NCBI GenBank assembly: GCA_005116955.1
Contig: SWDI01000005.1
Location: 369,063 to 433,062 of the forward strand
Source of the DNA: Nitrospira sp.
GTDB lineage: Bacteria; Nitrospirota; Nitrospiria; Nitrospirales; Nitrospiraceae
Reading direction: 5' to 3'
DNA length: 64,000 nt
A model generated the notes under the pieces. That model ran no database searches. It was not told where the DNA came from and worked only from the letters and a program-made list of their open reading frames with translations. Made by a program: the position numbers and the translations under genes. This document shows, in pieces, positions 48,374 through 57,426 of this stretch. Positions within the stretch are counted from its first letter, which is position 1; every line of letters begins with the position of its first letter.

Positions 48374-48808
48374 ATGAACGAATCCCTAAAAACACGCGAC
48401 CAGCACCATACCGAACCGCCTCTCTGGTCGATGGCTGCGGCAGTGCTCGTTATTCTCGGCGCCCCGCTGGTTCTCTACTCTTTCGCTCCGACTGGCCCTA
48501 TTCGAGAAGGGGACACCGTCTTCTCAGAGGGTGAACAGCAGGTGCAGATTCGCCAGGCAGCTACAGATCAATCGGATAAAAAGGACAACACCTGTTTACT
48601 TGATCCGAACAGTCCGTTGATCATCCTTCACGCTTCAACCGACCAGGGAGATGGCTCGATCATTGCCCATGTTCAAGGCAATCCTGCCGACGAATGGCCT
48701 TTTTGCCCCGTACATGCCGAGGTGATATTGAAAGCCCATCAGATATTCCAGGAGCCCGCGGTCTTTGGAAAGGTACGAGAGGTCTTGGTTGGATGGTTCG
48801 GTCGATGA
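48374..48808 (+). CDS. Hypothetical single-pass membrane protein
   Basis: This 144-residue protein was not recognised. A hydrophobic segment at about 17-40 (SMAAAVLVILGAPLVLYSF) would anchor it, leaving about 100 residues outside, including two Cys (NTCLLDP and WPFCPVH). The start ATG 48374 is a choice; its ribosome binding site is weak and the frame is open to 48260. It diverges from the porin across a Pho-box-like repeat array. The stop lies 12 bp from the convergent msrA stop. Confidence 0.6.
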   Translation: MNESLKTRDQHHTEPPLWSMAAAVLVILGAPLVLYSFAPTGPIREGDTVFSEGEQQVQIRQAATDQSDKKDNTCLLDPNSPLIILHASTDQGDGSIIAHVQGNPADEWPFCPVHAEVILKAHQIFQEPAVFGKVREVLVGWFGR

Positions 48809-48819
48809 GCGAGGTGCCG

Positions 48820-49383
48820 TTACCCTTTTAGGCGCTGAGCAAATTGCTTTCGAAACTTCGCAACTTTTGGACCGACCACAAACTGGCAGTAACCCTGAAG
48901 GGGATTTTGAGCAAAGTATTCCTGATGATAAGACTCCGCCTCATACCACGGACTAACTGATACGACCTGCGTGACGATGGGAGCATCGTAGAGTTTTTCA
49001 GTCGTAAGAGATCTAATGAGATCCTCTGCGGTTTGCTGCTGTTCCGAGGAGGTGTAAAAAATCGCTGACCGATACTGGGTACCTGCATCGTTTCCTTGCC
49101 GATTGAGGGTCGTGGGATCGTGAATGACGAAAAATATTTCGAGCAGTCCTTTATAGGGAATCACGCGGGGATCAAACGTAATACGCACGGCCTCGGCATG
49201 GCCGGTCTGCCCCCCACATACTGCTTCATAACTGGGATGGTCTAGGCTACCTCCGATATAACCAGACTCGACCGATTCCACCCCCCTGACTTGGTCAAAA
49301 ACGGCTTCAAGACACCAAAAACAACCGCCTGCAAGGATAGCGATTTCCTTCTGATGTAAGATCGATTGCGATTCAATGCCCAT
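48820..49383 (-). CDS. msrA: Peptide-methionine (S)-S-oxide reductase MsrA
   Basis: MsrA repairs oxidised methionine. The 187-residue protein has the catalytic motif GGCFWC near 19-24, GYIGG near 41, and the resolving region HAEAVRITFDP and QGNDAGTQYRSAIFY. Recycling Cys residues near the C-terminus are reduced to one (QGYCQF). No signal peptide was seen, so it is cytoplasmic. ATG 49383 has a poor ribosome binding site. It lies downstream of a small acidic protein gene on the same strand. Confidence 0.95.
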   Translation of the reverse strand: MGIESQSILHQKEIAILAGGCFWCLEAVFDQVRGVESVESGYIGGSLDHPSYEAVCGGQTGHAEAVRITFDPRVIPYKGLLEIFFVIHDPTTLNRQGNDAGTQYRSAIFYTSSEQQQTAEDLIRSLTTEKLYDAPIVTQVVSVSPWYEAESYHQEYFAQNPLQGYCQFVVGPKVAKFRKQFAQRLKG

Positions 49384-49434
49384 GGTGTGATCGGTCGAGT
49401 GAATGACAAGATTCCTGTCGCAAGCAAAGACCGA

Positions 49435-49593
49435 CTACTCCTCATCTTCCTCAATATCCTCAATCCCTTCATAACTCATTTCAGGGAAAGCCGCCGACGC
49501 CTTTTCACAGGCGGTTTCAATCATCTCTTCCGCATCTTCCGCCGAATCGGCATCGACCAAGAACTTCACCGTGATTGCATACCTCTGTTCCAC
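49435..49593 (-). CDS. Small acidic hypothetical protein (52 residues)
   Basis: A GTG at 49593 is preceded by AAAGGAG at 8 nt and opens a 52-codon frame beginning VEQRYAITVKFLVDADS. It ends with an acidic tail (IEDIEEDEE). The sequence has alternating hydrophobic and acidic residues as expected of a folded alpha/beta mini-domain. It was not matched to a family. It lies about 50 bp upstream of msrA on the same strand, so the two may share a transcript. Confidence 0.65.
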   Translation of the reverse strand: MEQRYAITVKFLVDADSAEDAEEMIETACEKASAAFPEMSYEGIEDIEEDEE

Positions 49594-49821
49594 CCCCAAC
49601 TCCTTTCTCTATCCTCATACCATGATTTTTGTATTGGGATTTCAGCCTCGCTGTACTTTCCGACAGTTACGGTAGCCATGTCAACCGTGTTCAGGGTCAG
49701 GATAGCGCCTGTACAACGCATACGGCCACACTGCAGAGCGAGAGTAGGACGAGATCGCATCTAACAAATTCTCAGGAAATACTTACGAAAGAGGACATGT
49801 GCAGGCTGGAGCGACTATAAA

Positions 49822-50012
49822 CCCGGATTCCGCAGTAGAGAGGTGCTTACGGGGAGGCTCTTGGCGTGTGGGGTGACGGGTAACTTGTCGGCACCGGGAC
49901 ATTCGCGACGTGCACAGCGGAGCTGGACGAGTGCGCATGCCAACCTCCTGGGTTGCCAAGAGAATCTGGCCGCCGATTCTACCTCAATTCCAAATCAACT
50001 GCGGAATCCGGG
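49822..50012. repeat. 191-bp inverted-repeat element
   Basis: Two 15-bp perfect inverted arms, CCCGGATTCCGCAGT (49822-49836) and ACTGCGGAATCCGGG (49998-50012), enclose 161 bp with no gene. The right arm ends 10 bp from the pilZ stop. The rest of the gap (49594-49821) shows nothing recognisable. This fits a miniature inverted-repeat element; the arms could also act as a long-range hairpin. Confidence 0.5.
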
Positions 50013-50022
50013 ATAAAAGAAG

Positions 50023-50403
50023 CTACTCGTCTTGTTCGAGTTCGGAGAGTATCGTCTTGAGCTTCGCCAGCTCTTCTGGACTGATGCGCGAAAATGCGAT
50101 CCCGAAAGTATTGCCATCGACCCAACGCACCGTGGCTTCATCGATCCTCAACGGCCAATCAAGGCCTGGGATGTGGAGCCGGCATTCGAGCTTGCCCCCC
50201 TGCATCACTTTGGTATCGCTTTCGATCTTACACCCACCGACGGAAATATCCAGAGTTCGTCCCTGCCCCTCTTCTCGCTGTCCTGAGAAGGTGCTCCGAA
50301 ACTGGGTGGTGAATCTCGGCTGGACCCGCCGATCATCAGGCAGAGGTTTGGCCGGAGTCTGATCAGAGGGTTTTGACTTGAAGAGAGAACCGAGTTTTCT
50401 CAA
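50023..50403 (-). CDS. PilZ domain protein
   Basis: This 126-residue protein is a probable cyclic-di-GMP receptor. The PilZ signature is present: an Arg-rich DDRRVQPRF near 24-32 and the LDISVGGCKI loop (the D/NxSxxG motif) near 51-60. The c-di-GMP-binding RxxxR is met by R25-R29-type spacing. A charged C-terminal helix follows. The start is TTG 50403, with AAGGA about 8 nt upstream. No adjacent gene indicates its partner. Confidence 0.88.
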   Translation of the reverse strand: MRKLGSLFKSKPSDQTPAKPLPDDRRVQPRFTTQFRSTFSGQREEGQGRTLDISVGGCKIESDTKVMQGGKLECRLHIPGLDWPLRIDEATVRWVDGNTFGIAFSRISPEELAKLKTILSELEQDE

Positions 50404-50514
50404 AGATGAATTCCTTCAGCAAATCTCATCATGGGAGAGCACTCCAATCGACCTTTTCGAACCCCAGGGAAGAACTGATCCACTATGCGGATCGACCCCC
50501 CCTTGTGAAATATC

Positions 50515-51150
50515 CTATTTCTTGGTGGAAAGAAGCATGTGGCCGCGGCGGTTCTGTTGATAGCAGGGCTCATCCCGATCAAAGCAGAAGGGACGCTCCT
50601 TTCCATACGAGACAATCGCCACCTGCTTGGGATTCGCCCCAACTTCCGCCAGATAGCTCCTAGCCGCCTTGGCGCGTTTGTCGCCCAACACCATGTTGTA
50701 ATCGGTCGTGCCTCGCTCGTCACAGTGCCCTTCAATCTTCAGCGTGGCGCCTGGATGGTCCTTAAGATACGCCGCGTCGTGATTGAGCGCTTCCATACCG
50801 GGCTCCGACAAGGTCCACTGGTCATACCCAAAGAACACATCCTGCAACCCCGCCTCCACGGCAGCCTTTTCTTCTTGTGTCAATTCCGCACGCTGATGCG
50901 CGCTGTGCCCAGACGGGTTCATTGAGGTCGAGTATCCACCTTGCCCAAGTCGCTCCTCTGACGGATTGCGGGAGAACCCGCTCAGTTCTCCGCTGGAGCC
51001 TCCTCTAGACATATTGGGGAGCTTCGCAGCCCCGCTCTCCGCATCACCTGCCCCCTCAGACTTGATCCATTTTGTGTTACAGCCTTGGTTTGACAGCAAA
51101 ATTAATCCCATCGCCATCACCGCTCCGGACTTCGCAATTACTCTATTCAT
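50515..51150 (-). CDS. pal: Peptidoglycan-associated lipoprotein Pal
   Basis: This outer-membrane lipoprotein of the Tol-Pal system has 211 residues. The signal sequence ends at a lipobox-like LSNQGC (Cys24). A Ser/Gly-rich linker of about 70 residues follows, longer than in E. coli. The OmpA-like domain (about 100-211) has FFGYDQWTLS, IEGHCDERGTTDYNMVLGDKRA and YGKERP, the residues that bind diaminopimelate. ATG 51150 follows AGGGGAAGGGG. No tol genes are adjacent in this window. Confidence 0.94.
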   Translation of the reverse strand: MNRVIAKSGAVMAMGLILLSNQGCNTKWIKSEGAGDAESGAAKLPNMSRGGSSGELSGFSRNPSEERLGQGGYSTSMNPSGHSAHQRAELTQEEKAAVEAGLQDVFFGYDQWTLSEPGMEALNHDAAYLKDHPGATLKIEGHCDERGTTDYNMVLGDKRAKAARSYLAEVGANPKQVAIVSYGKERPFCFDRDEPCYQQNRRGHMLLSTKK

Positions 51151-51489
51151 GCCCCTTCCCCTCCATATGACATCCCGATCCCGCGGCTCAATCGATTCAG
51201 TGGCAATTCCTGTTGTAATGATGACCTGGCATGAAGCTCGCCGGTTGCCTTCTCCTCACGAAACAAATATAGCACCGCTCTTGAAAAGGGACGCTTTAGC
51301 AGAAGCCTAGCCGATGAATGACAGGATACCTAATACATTCAAATATTTGGCAAGGCGACGGGGAAAGATTGTCTGACTAGACAGGGAACTACAATTGGGC
51401 CAGCAAGAATACGAGAAACATGAGAGGGAGAGAAGAAAGAGGCCGATCAAGCACCACTGGTAGCTTAAACGGACGGACCCCTCTCTTGC
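51151..51489. other. Non-coding gap between pal and a small membrane protein gene
   Basis: No gene was found in this 339-bp stretch. It should include the pal promoter near 51160-51300. An AT-rich patch at about 51330-51350 is present, but no clear -35/-10 pair, repeat or terminator was identified. Confidence 0.4.
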
Positions 51490-51630
51490 TCAGCGGGATC
51501 CTTTCCGATCAGACCAACGGATTGGTTGCAATACTGCTCCTAACCCAGCCATCGCACCGATCAGCAACAGCATGGCTAGTGCAATCACGAGGAAAAATGC
51601 TGCTCTCATGTCGTGCAAAATGGGGATCAT
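51490..51630 (-). CDS. Small membrane protein (46 residues)
   Basis: ATG 51630 is preceded by GGGAGGTACT and opens a 46-codon frame. It has one strong membrane helix (AFFLVIALAMLLLIGAMAG) and a short basic tail (RWSDRKGSR). The strong ribosome binding site and clean helix support a real gene. It lies 24 bp downstream of the zinc-ribbon gene, so the two may be an operon. Function is unknown. Confidence 0.55.
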   Translation of the reverse strand: MIPILHDMRAAFFLVIALAMLLLIGAMAGLGAVLQPIRWSDRKGSR

Positions 51631-51654
51631 AGTACCTCCCTCTGCTTGCTCGAT

Positions 51655-51852
51655 TCATTGACTGCGCCATCCGCATTCACAAACCCAGGGACTCGCCGGG
51701 TCCATCTTCTCAAGTGGTCTTCCACAACAGGGGCATTCTCTGGTCCAAGCACACCGCTTCTTCTGTTCAGAGTATACCGCTCCAAACGTTGCCCGCGCTC
51801 TATATCGGCTAAACCACGGCACGAGATAACCTCTTTTACGCATAGATGTCAT
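51655..51852 (-). CDS. Small zinc-ribbon-like protein (65 residues)
   Basis: Four Cys in two pairs (ECPCCGRPL and VCECGW) near 39-62 form a probable zinc ribbon at the C-terminus of a basic protein. The N-terminal 30 residues are Arg/Lys-rich. Two in-frame ATGs (51852, 51843) are possible; neither has a good ribosome binding site. Its partner is the small membrane protein 24 bp downstream. Confidence 0.5.
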   Translation of the reverse strand: MTSMRKRGYLVPWFSRYRARATFGAVYSEQKKRCAWTRECPCCGRPLEKMDPASPWVCECGWRSQ

Positions 51853-52225
51853 AGTAGATGAACTTCCATCACGGTTCTATCCAGCTTTCGTGGAATGACC
51901 GGCGAAACCCGCATAGCCCAACTCATTGGAAATGCATAGAAATATGATTCATTGCTTGGTACATCCCAGCAGAAATTGAGGCTGCAACCCACTGATTCGA
52001 GGGCTTATCTAAGCGATTTAGCCATCAAAATCGCACCTACTAGGGAGGCTACACAGACAGATGAATGAAAAGCAAGGTGGGAATGACGCACCCTACGGCT
52101 ATCGAGAATGAACGGTGGGAAAAATTTGCAATCCAGCTTAGATCAGGACGGCACTCTGCCCAGGAGACATGCTCCTCTAAATCCTGAACGATTCGCCTCT
52201 TTCCCCATCTTGTCCACGCCATACC
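51853..52225. other. Non-coding gap upstream of the zinc-ribbon gene
   Basis: No gene was found in this 373-bp stretch. It is more AT-rich than the flanking genes (for example around 51930-51960 and 52110-52140). No repeat pair or clear promoter was recognised. Confidence 0.4.
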
Positions 52226-52918
52226 CTAAAACAGCGGCTTCTTCCCGCCGGCTTTGATGATGACGTGGCGAAAGGCTTTCGAAAGGCTGTCTAGAGATGC
52301 CATGTCACAGACAGGAATGTAAATTTCTCCCTTCCTTTCTCCAGGCTTATCTTTAGGGGCGCGATCCTCATAGACAAGCTCTTCGAGACTCGTCACAACT
52401 AACTTTCCTGTTTTTAGTTCGTGTATGGGTTTGCCTGATATTGCGAGAGACGCCAGCCATTCGGTCATGCAGGCCCCCCGCGCACAACGCAATCGAACTC
52501 CATAGAGGTTCGCATTTTCGCCCTCCTGCTCGGAACTCACGCTTGGAGACAATGCGTTCAAGTCAAACTCCTGAATCCTTTCTACGGGTGATTGAAGCCC
52601 GAATATGCCGCTCAACTTCCTGTGTTCATTGAGACGTGTCACAATTTTGAGAGCTGATGGAGGTGTCACTACCACATCGACCTTCGCCATTCTATCCATA
52701 TGCCAGAGGGATCCGTCCTTAGCGATCATACGTTGCAAACCACTGTGCATTGTTCCACATGCTTCCCACGTATCTTTGATAAATGCGACCGTCTCCTCCA
52801 GCGAGGGTCCATCTGTGCCGGGTGCATCATTCGATATCGCCCATGCACTCGGCAGACTCGTCATCAGGACGAAAATGATATAGCCACCTAGCCTCCCAAC
52901 CTGGCACTTCATCATCAT
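52226..52918 (-). CDS. Hypothetical secreted protein
   Basis: This 230-residue protein starts with a signal peptide (about 1-27, ending SAWA-I). It was not recognised. The mature part contains three or four Cys (WEACGT, RLRCARGACMTEW, IPVCDM), which could form disulfides in the periplasm. The beta-rich middle resembles no family I could name. ATG 52918 follows GAGGTGG. No operon partner is evident. Confidence 0.75.
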   Translation of the reverse strand: MMMKCQVGRLGGYIIFVLMTSLPSAWAISNDAPGTDGPSLEETVAFIKDTWEACGTMHSGLQRMIAKDGSLWHMDRMAKVDVVVTPPSALKIVTRLNEHRKLSGIFGLQSPVERIQEFDLNALSPSVSSEQEGENANLYGVRLRCARGACMTEWLASLAISGKPIHELKTGKLVVTSLEELVYEDRAPKDKPGERKGEIYIPVCDMASLDSLSKAFRHVIIKAGGKKPLF

Positions 52919-52961
52919 GTTGCCACCTCACAAGACTGTGACGCGAAATACGATCTTGAAT

Positions 52962-53183
52962 CTACTCTTGATCTGACCAATATTCAGATGAGTTCCCAAC
53001 GCCCGTCTGCAGATGCAGCGTACGCGGGGAACAACTTTCGTCCAGGACCAACACACCAGTCGCGCTCACAGAGAATAGGATCTGCGAGAATCGATGTTCA
53101 GCATGACCGACCCTGATCTGCACTCCATTCAGTGCCTGGATGGTCTTACCCAGACTGGGCAACAAGAAATCGATCTCAACCAT
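52962..53183 (-). CDS. Possible small hypothetical protein
   Basis: This 73-codon frame has protein-like composition (MVEIDFLLPSLGKTIQALNGVQIRVG) but a weak ribosome binding site and no recognised family. It lies 43 bp upstream of the secreted hypothetical protein on the same strand. It may be non-coding. Confidence 0.3.
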   Translation of the reverse strand: MVEIDFLLPSLGKTIQALNGVQIRVGHAEHRFSQILFSVSATGVLVLDESCSPRTLHLQTGVGNSSEYWSDQE

Positions 53184-53372
53184 AACTTAGCTCATGCGTA
53201 GCTTCAGTAAAGAGCAAATCTGGTTTTCGGGAAGCAAAAGAAAGGGCACAGCTCGATCATGATATCGGCAGGCTCGACGAATCAGTCTCCTTATTCTGGG
53301 TTAGGGGCTTGCAGCCCCCATGCAATCAACTTGGCAGGGCAACTCGTGAAGATTCGGTAACTTGTTGCTTAT

Positions 53373-53449
<77 letters not shown>

Positions 53450-53513
53450 AGCAGGAGTACATGAATCACGTTAGGACGAGACTTGTCAAGGTTCAGAGAG
53501 TCTACCAAGGCAA

Positions 53514-54014
53514 CTAGAGTCGTGCCAGAATCTCATCAGCAACTTGCGTGGCGGATTTTCCATTGGTCTCAATGATGTAATCAGCAGCAGCTTGATACTT
53601 CGGCGTCCGTTCACGAAGCACATCTTGAATCTCGTCAAGAAACGACTTCGTTCCAGTGAGAGATGGTCTTTGTGTATCCGCCCCAATTCGCCTGGCAATG
53701 GTCTCAACTGGGGCAGTCAGCCAGAACAGCTTCCCTGTGCGTTTCAGCCCCTCGACATTTTGCGATCGAAGGATCGCGCCCCCGCCAGTATCGATCACGA
53801 CCCCATCCCGGCCCGCTAGGTCCTGGCAAATCTTTGTTTCGAGATCACGAAAGTACACCCACCCATGTTGTTCAACGATCTCAGGAATGCTTTGGACGGC
53901 CGATTTCACAATCTCCGCATCGGTCGAAACTAGGACACGTCCAAGTCGCTCCGCCACAAGCTTTCCAACCGTGCTCTTTCCCGTACCTCGATAGCCAATG
54001 AGCACCACATTCAT
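53514..54014 (-). CDS. aroK: Shikimate kinase
   Basis: This enzyme phosphorylates shikimate at O3 with ATP in chorismate synthesis. The 166-residue protein has Walker A GYRGTGKST near 7-15, the shikimate-binding STDAEI near 30, FRDLE near 56 with Arg57, GGGA near 78 and the lid Arg (TQRPSL) near 115. The start overlaps the aroE stop by 4 bp, so aroE and aroK are translationally coupled. Confidence 0.96.
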   Translation of the reverse strand: MNVVLIGYRGTGKSTVGKLVAERLGRVLVSTDAEIVKSAVQSIPEIVEQHGWVYFRDLETKICQDLAGRDGVVIDTGGGAILRSQNVEGLKRTGKLFWLTAPVETIARRIGADTQRPSLTGTKSFLDEIQDVLRERTPKYQAAADYIIETNGKSATQVADEILARL

Positions 54015-54865
54015 CGAAAATGAGACTCCAAGACCTGGCGCATCACTTCAACCGGAGCAGACTGATCGGTCCATAGCTCAAATTGCGCAACTGCCTGATT
54101 GAGGAACATGTCCAACCCAGAAATTGTCTTGCAGCCCGCAAGTCCTGCATCTTTGAGCAATCGCGTCTCGCGTGGATTGTAGACAATGTCCATCACCGCC
54201 AGATCGGGATGGAGGAGCGAGGCAGGAACGCAGGTGGCCTCGGCTTTCGGAGACATCCCGACCGGAGTGCAATGAATGAGCATATGCGCAGCAGGAAGAA
54301 CCCGACGAAGGGTTGACTCATCCAGATACGAATCCTCTACCGTCACCGCTGTCGTAGAACGAATATCCTGAGCCAAGCGAGTCCGCTCTGCATCCTCGAT
54401 CCCCAGCAAGGTCAATTTCTCTGTGCCGGACTCAGCGGCCAGCGCAACAGCGATCGCTCGGGCAGCGCCTCCGGATCCAAGCACAACGATGCGTCGTCCC
54501 TTGAGCTCAACTCCGCCCTCCCGTAAGGCCCGCAGCGCACCGGTCGCATCCGTGTTGTACCCGGTGAGTTTACCTTTTCCAGCAACGATTGTGTTGATCG
54601 CACCGATCTTTTGGGCCGTCGTCTCCACATGATCAAGAAATGGTATAGCTGCCACTTTGTGAGGAATCGTGACGCTCGCTCCGCGAAAGTTTCCCAGTGC
54701 ACGGAGCCCTTTGATGGCCTCACCAATCGCTTCCACTTGCCAGGCGAGATAGACAAAGTTGAGCCCCAATTTGCGGAACGCCGCATTGTGGATAGCTGGC
54801 GACAGTGAATGCCCGACCGGATTGCCAATCACTCCGCAAAACTGTGTCCGAGTATCAATATCCAT
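54011..54865 (-). CDS. aroE: Shikimate 5-dehydrogenase
   Basis: This enzyme reduces 3-dehydroshikimate with NADPH. The 284-residue protein has the substrate motif GNPVGHSLSPAIHN near 12-25, the catalytic Lys in VTIPHK near 70, the Asn/Asp pair GAINTI and NTDATGA, and the dinucleotide loop VLGSGGAARA near 130. ATG 54865 follows GGTGAAGAA; an upstream TTG at 54907 is unlikely. It is the third gene of a trmI-SDR-aroE-aroK operon. Confidence 0.96.
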   Translation of the reverse strand: MDIDTRTQFCGVIGNPVGHSLSPAIHNAAFRKLGLNFVYLAWQVEAIGEAIKGLRALGNFRGASVTIPHKVAAIPFLDHVETTAQKIGAINTIVAGKGKLTGYNTDATGALRALREGGVELKGRRIVVLGSGGAARAIAVALAAESGTEKLTLLGIEDAERTRLAQDIRSTTAVTVEDSYLDESTLRRVLPAAHMLIHCTPVGMSPKAEATCVPASLLHPDLAVMDIVYNPRETRLLKDAGLAGCKTISGLDMFLNQAVAQFELWTDQSAPVEVMRQVLESHFR

Positions 54866-54910
54866 TTCTTCACCAAGCACGGAAGCTACTATCGTTTGTT
54901 GCCGCAACCA

Positions 54911-55672
54911 CTACCCTTTATAGACGGTCATCCCCCCATCAATAGGAATGGTCGCCCCAGTCATCCAGGCTGCTTCATCTGAGGCCAGATACAGAACCAG
55001 ATTCGCCACTTCTTCTGGTGTCCCAGGACGACGTATCGCATATTGGGCCAGAATGGGCTGAAGCATATCTGGATTAGCCATCAAGGGGGCCGCCATAGGC
55101 GTATCAATGAGACCAGGGTTCACCACATTACAGCGAATTCCTTCCTTCGCATATTCGACAGCCAATGCGCGCGTCAAGGCGTCAAGCGCCCCTTTGGATG
55201 CCGTATAGGCAGCTAAGCCGGAGAGACCGACTAAGCTGGCAATGGACGAGATATTCACGATCGAGCCTCGTCCTTGTTTCAGCATATGGGGGATGACGGC
55301 TCGTGTCATGCGGAAGACCCCGGTTAAGTTGATATCCAATACGTTTGCCCAAACGGCATCAGCAGTTTCGTGGAGCCGCTTTCCAAACTCGCCGATCCCC
55401 GCGTTGTTGATCAGAATATCAATCCGCCCAAAGCTATCGATCGTTCGACGGACGACATCCAGTACATGGGTTTCGTCCGTCACTGAACCAGCAACTCCGA
55501 GTACTTTTCCCTTGTTATGTCGGATCACACTGGCCACACGATCCACTTCCTGTTGCCGACGTCCCGTGATGACAACCGATGCTCCCTCCTCGGCAAAACG
55601 TTTTGCGATGGCTTCGCCGATTCCGGCATTACCTCCCGTCACCACGGCTACCTTGCCTTCCAATCTATTCAT
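54911..55672 (-). CDS. Short-chain dehydrogenase/reductase (FabG-like)
   Basis: This classical SDR oxidoreductase has 253 residues. Cofactor motif TGGNAGIGEA near 12-21, Arg in TGRRQ (NADP preference), NNAG near 88, catalytic Ser in NISSIASL near 141, YTASK near 155-159 and the PG motif NPGLIDTP. The C-terminus PIDGG is typical of 3-oxoacyl-ACP reductases and glucose dehydrogenases. The substrate is not evident; its place in the operon between trmI and aroE gives no hint. The start overlaps the trmI stop by 4 bp. Confidence 0.92.
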   Translation of the reverse strand: MNRLEGKVAVVTGGNAGIGEAIAKRFAEEGASVVITGRRQQEVDRVASVIRHNKGKVLGVAGSVTDETHVLDVVRRTIDSFGRIDILINNAGIGEFGKRLHETADAVWANVLDINLTGVFRMTRAVIPHMLKQGRGSIVNISSIASLVGLSGLAAYTASKGALDALTRALAVEYAKEGIRCNVVNPGLIDTPMAAPLMANPDMLQPILAQYAIRRPGTPEEVANLVLYLASDEAAWMTGATIPIDGGMTVYKG

Positions 55673-56547
55673 GCATTCAGCTCCTCTTCTGCGTCATCGG
55701 ACAGACATTCCCGATCTCGGTCTGGAGGAGCCTCTCTCCCAACCATCGAACGGAGCAGCCCTGGCTCCACCTTTCGGGCTACGGTGATGAATCCAGAATG
55801 GGCGACCATGCGATGATCAGGCCGCACGCTCCTGCCCTGCACAGACCAGGTTCGGAGCAGCGTTTCAAACGTTTCGATCATCCCGAATACAGTTGCCCGT
55901 TCAAGCGCCTCAACCGTTTGTACGACTTGGGGTACGGTGGGGACAAAGCTCAGATAGATCCCACCGGATCGCAGCGCGTTGGCTGCATGGGGGACCACTT
56001 GCCAGGGCTCAGGTAAATCGAGCACAACACGATCGAAGGGAATTCCATCGTCAAGCAGATCAATACCTTCATAGGTATTCTTCCGCAATGCCGTCAGGTT
56101 GGGGACGGGCCCCATATAGCGATCGACGTTCAGCAGTGCAGTGCGGGCAAAATCCTCCCGCATCTCATAGGTCACTACCAACCCTCGTGGCCCTACCGCT
56201 CGCAACAGCGCCATGGTCAACGCGCCAGAGCCGGTTCCAGACTCGAACACCCGCGCACCCGGATAGACATCCGCCCACATGGGAATCAGCGCAAGGTCTT
56301 TCGGATAGAGCACTTGAGCGCCCCGCGGCATTTTCAGCACGTAGTCTCCGAAAGTAGGCCGGACAGCCAACATCTTTTTCCCGCCCGATAGAACAACAAT
56401 GGTCCCATCCGGCCGCCCGATAATCGTGTCGTGAGCGATCTTCTGACCACTGAATTGATAGGTTTCTCCCGCCTTCAACGTAAGGGCATACTGGCGCCTT
56501 TTGTGATCGACGAGATGGATGCGTTCGCCGCTTGATAGTTGAGACAT
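55669..56547 (-). CDS. trmI: tRNA (adenine-N1)-methyltransferase TrmI
   Basis: This enzyme methylates adenine 58 in the T loop of tRNA. The 292-residue protein has an N-terminal beta domain (about 1-75; GKKMLAVRPTFGDYVLKMPRGAQVLYPKD). The Rossmann core follows, with motif I FESGTGSGALT near 95-105, YEMREDF near 121 and LDLPEPWQ near 165. ATG 56547 begins MSQLSSGERIHLVD, the usual family start, though no strong ribosome binding site is visible. It is the first gene of the trmI-SDR-aroE-aroK operon. Confidence 0.94.
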   Translation of the reverse strand: MSQLSSGERIHLVDHKRRQYALTLKAGETYQFSGQKIAHDTIIGRPDGTIVVLSGGKKMLAVRPTFGDYVLKMPRGAQVLYPKDLALIPMWADVYPGARVFESGTGSGALTMALLRAVGPRGLVVTYEMREDFARTALLNVDRYMGPVPNLTALRKNTYEGIDLLDDGIPFDRVVLDLPEPWQVVPHAANALRSGGIYLSFVPTVPQVVQTVEALERATVFGMIETFETLLRTWSVQGRSVRPDHRMVAHSGFITVARKVEPGLLRSMVGREAPPDRDRECLSDDAEEELNA

Positions 56548-56685
56548 GCCGCGCATTCTAGGGGGTTCATTCTGGAGTTTGCAACCAACGGCCATTTCGT
56601 GACAGCAAAAGAAAATAGAATTTCTCGATCTACTCGCTGTTCATCCCTTCGGCGCTTTTGGCGCCTTGCGCGCATGGAGTTCACA

Positions 56686-57426
56686 ATGCGTGGCATCGTG
56701 TTTCCGTACAGAGCTCTACACAGGCAGATTCTCGCAGCAGCAATGGGAGTTGCCATCATCTCCCTGTACCTGATGCTCATGGACAGTCCGACCTATGCCG
56801 GTGACATCGTCGTTGCCAGTTATGAAGGAGTGATCAACCCGGTAGCTTCGGAGTACCTGCACGACGCTCTCGCCTTGGCCCACTCGTCGGGTGCCCAGGC
56901 TCTGATCTTCAAACTCGATACGCCCGGAGGATTGGATACCTCCATGCACCTGATGATCAAAGAGATGACCAGTTCACCCCTTCTTGTGATCGTGTTCGTC
57001 GCTCCTCCTGGAGGCCGGACTGCCTCTGCAGGAGTCTTCATTACACTAGCAGCCCGTGTGCCCGCCATGGCACCCAGAACCAACATTGGAGCCGCACACC
57101 CCGTCGCGATGGGCGGCGGTGAAATGGACAACACGATGAAGGAGAAAGTGGGAAAACGATGCGGCGGCTTACATCAAGAGCATCGCGGAGTAGCGTGGAC
57201 GGAACGTATCATGGGCCGAAGATGCGGTTCAAAAAAGTATATCCGCCACAGAGCAAGAAGCTTTGAAATTCAAGATCATCGACATGGCGGCTAAAAACAT
57301 TCCTGCGATCTTAAAGCAGCTGAGCGAGAGAATGATCGTCCTTTCCACGAGGGCAATCACGTTCTCGATCAAGGCCGTAAGACTTCGTGAATTCCCGATG
57401 GGAACGCGTCAACTTGGACCGTCACC
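56686..57426 (+). pseudogene. nfeD: NfeD-type membrane serine protease, decayed
   Basis: The 5' part encodes the ClpP-like protease domain of NfeD: a signal-anchor helix (about 20-32), DTPGGLDTSMHLM near 82-95, and the Ser in RTASAGVFITLAA. The frame then shifts at about 57151, where one extra G replaces GTG-GAA-AAC. The correct continuation (DAAAYIKSIAE) is in the next frame and meets a TAG at 57191 before RGRNVSWAEDAV. The remaining frame runs to about 57410 and then joins slipin sequence. The C-terminal membrane and NfeD domains are gone. At least three separate lesions mean the gene is dead. ATG 56686 follows GGAG. Confidence 0.85.
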
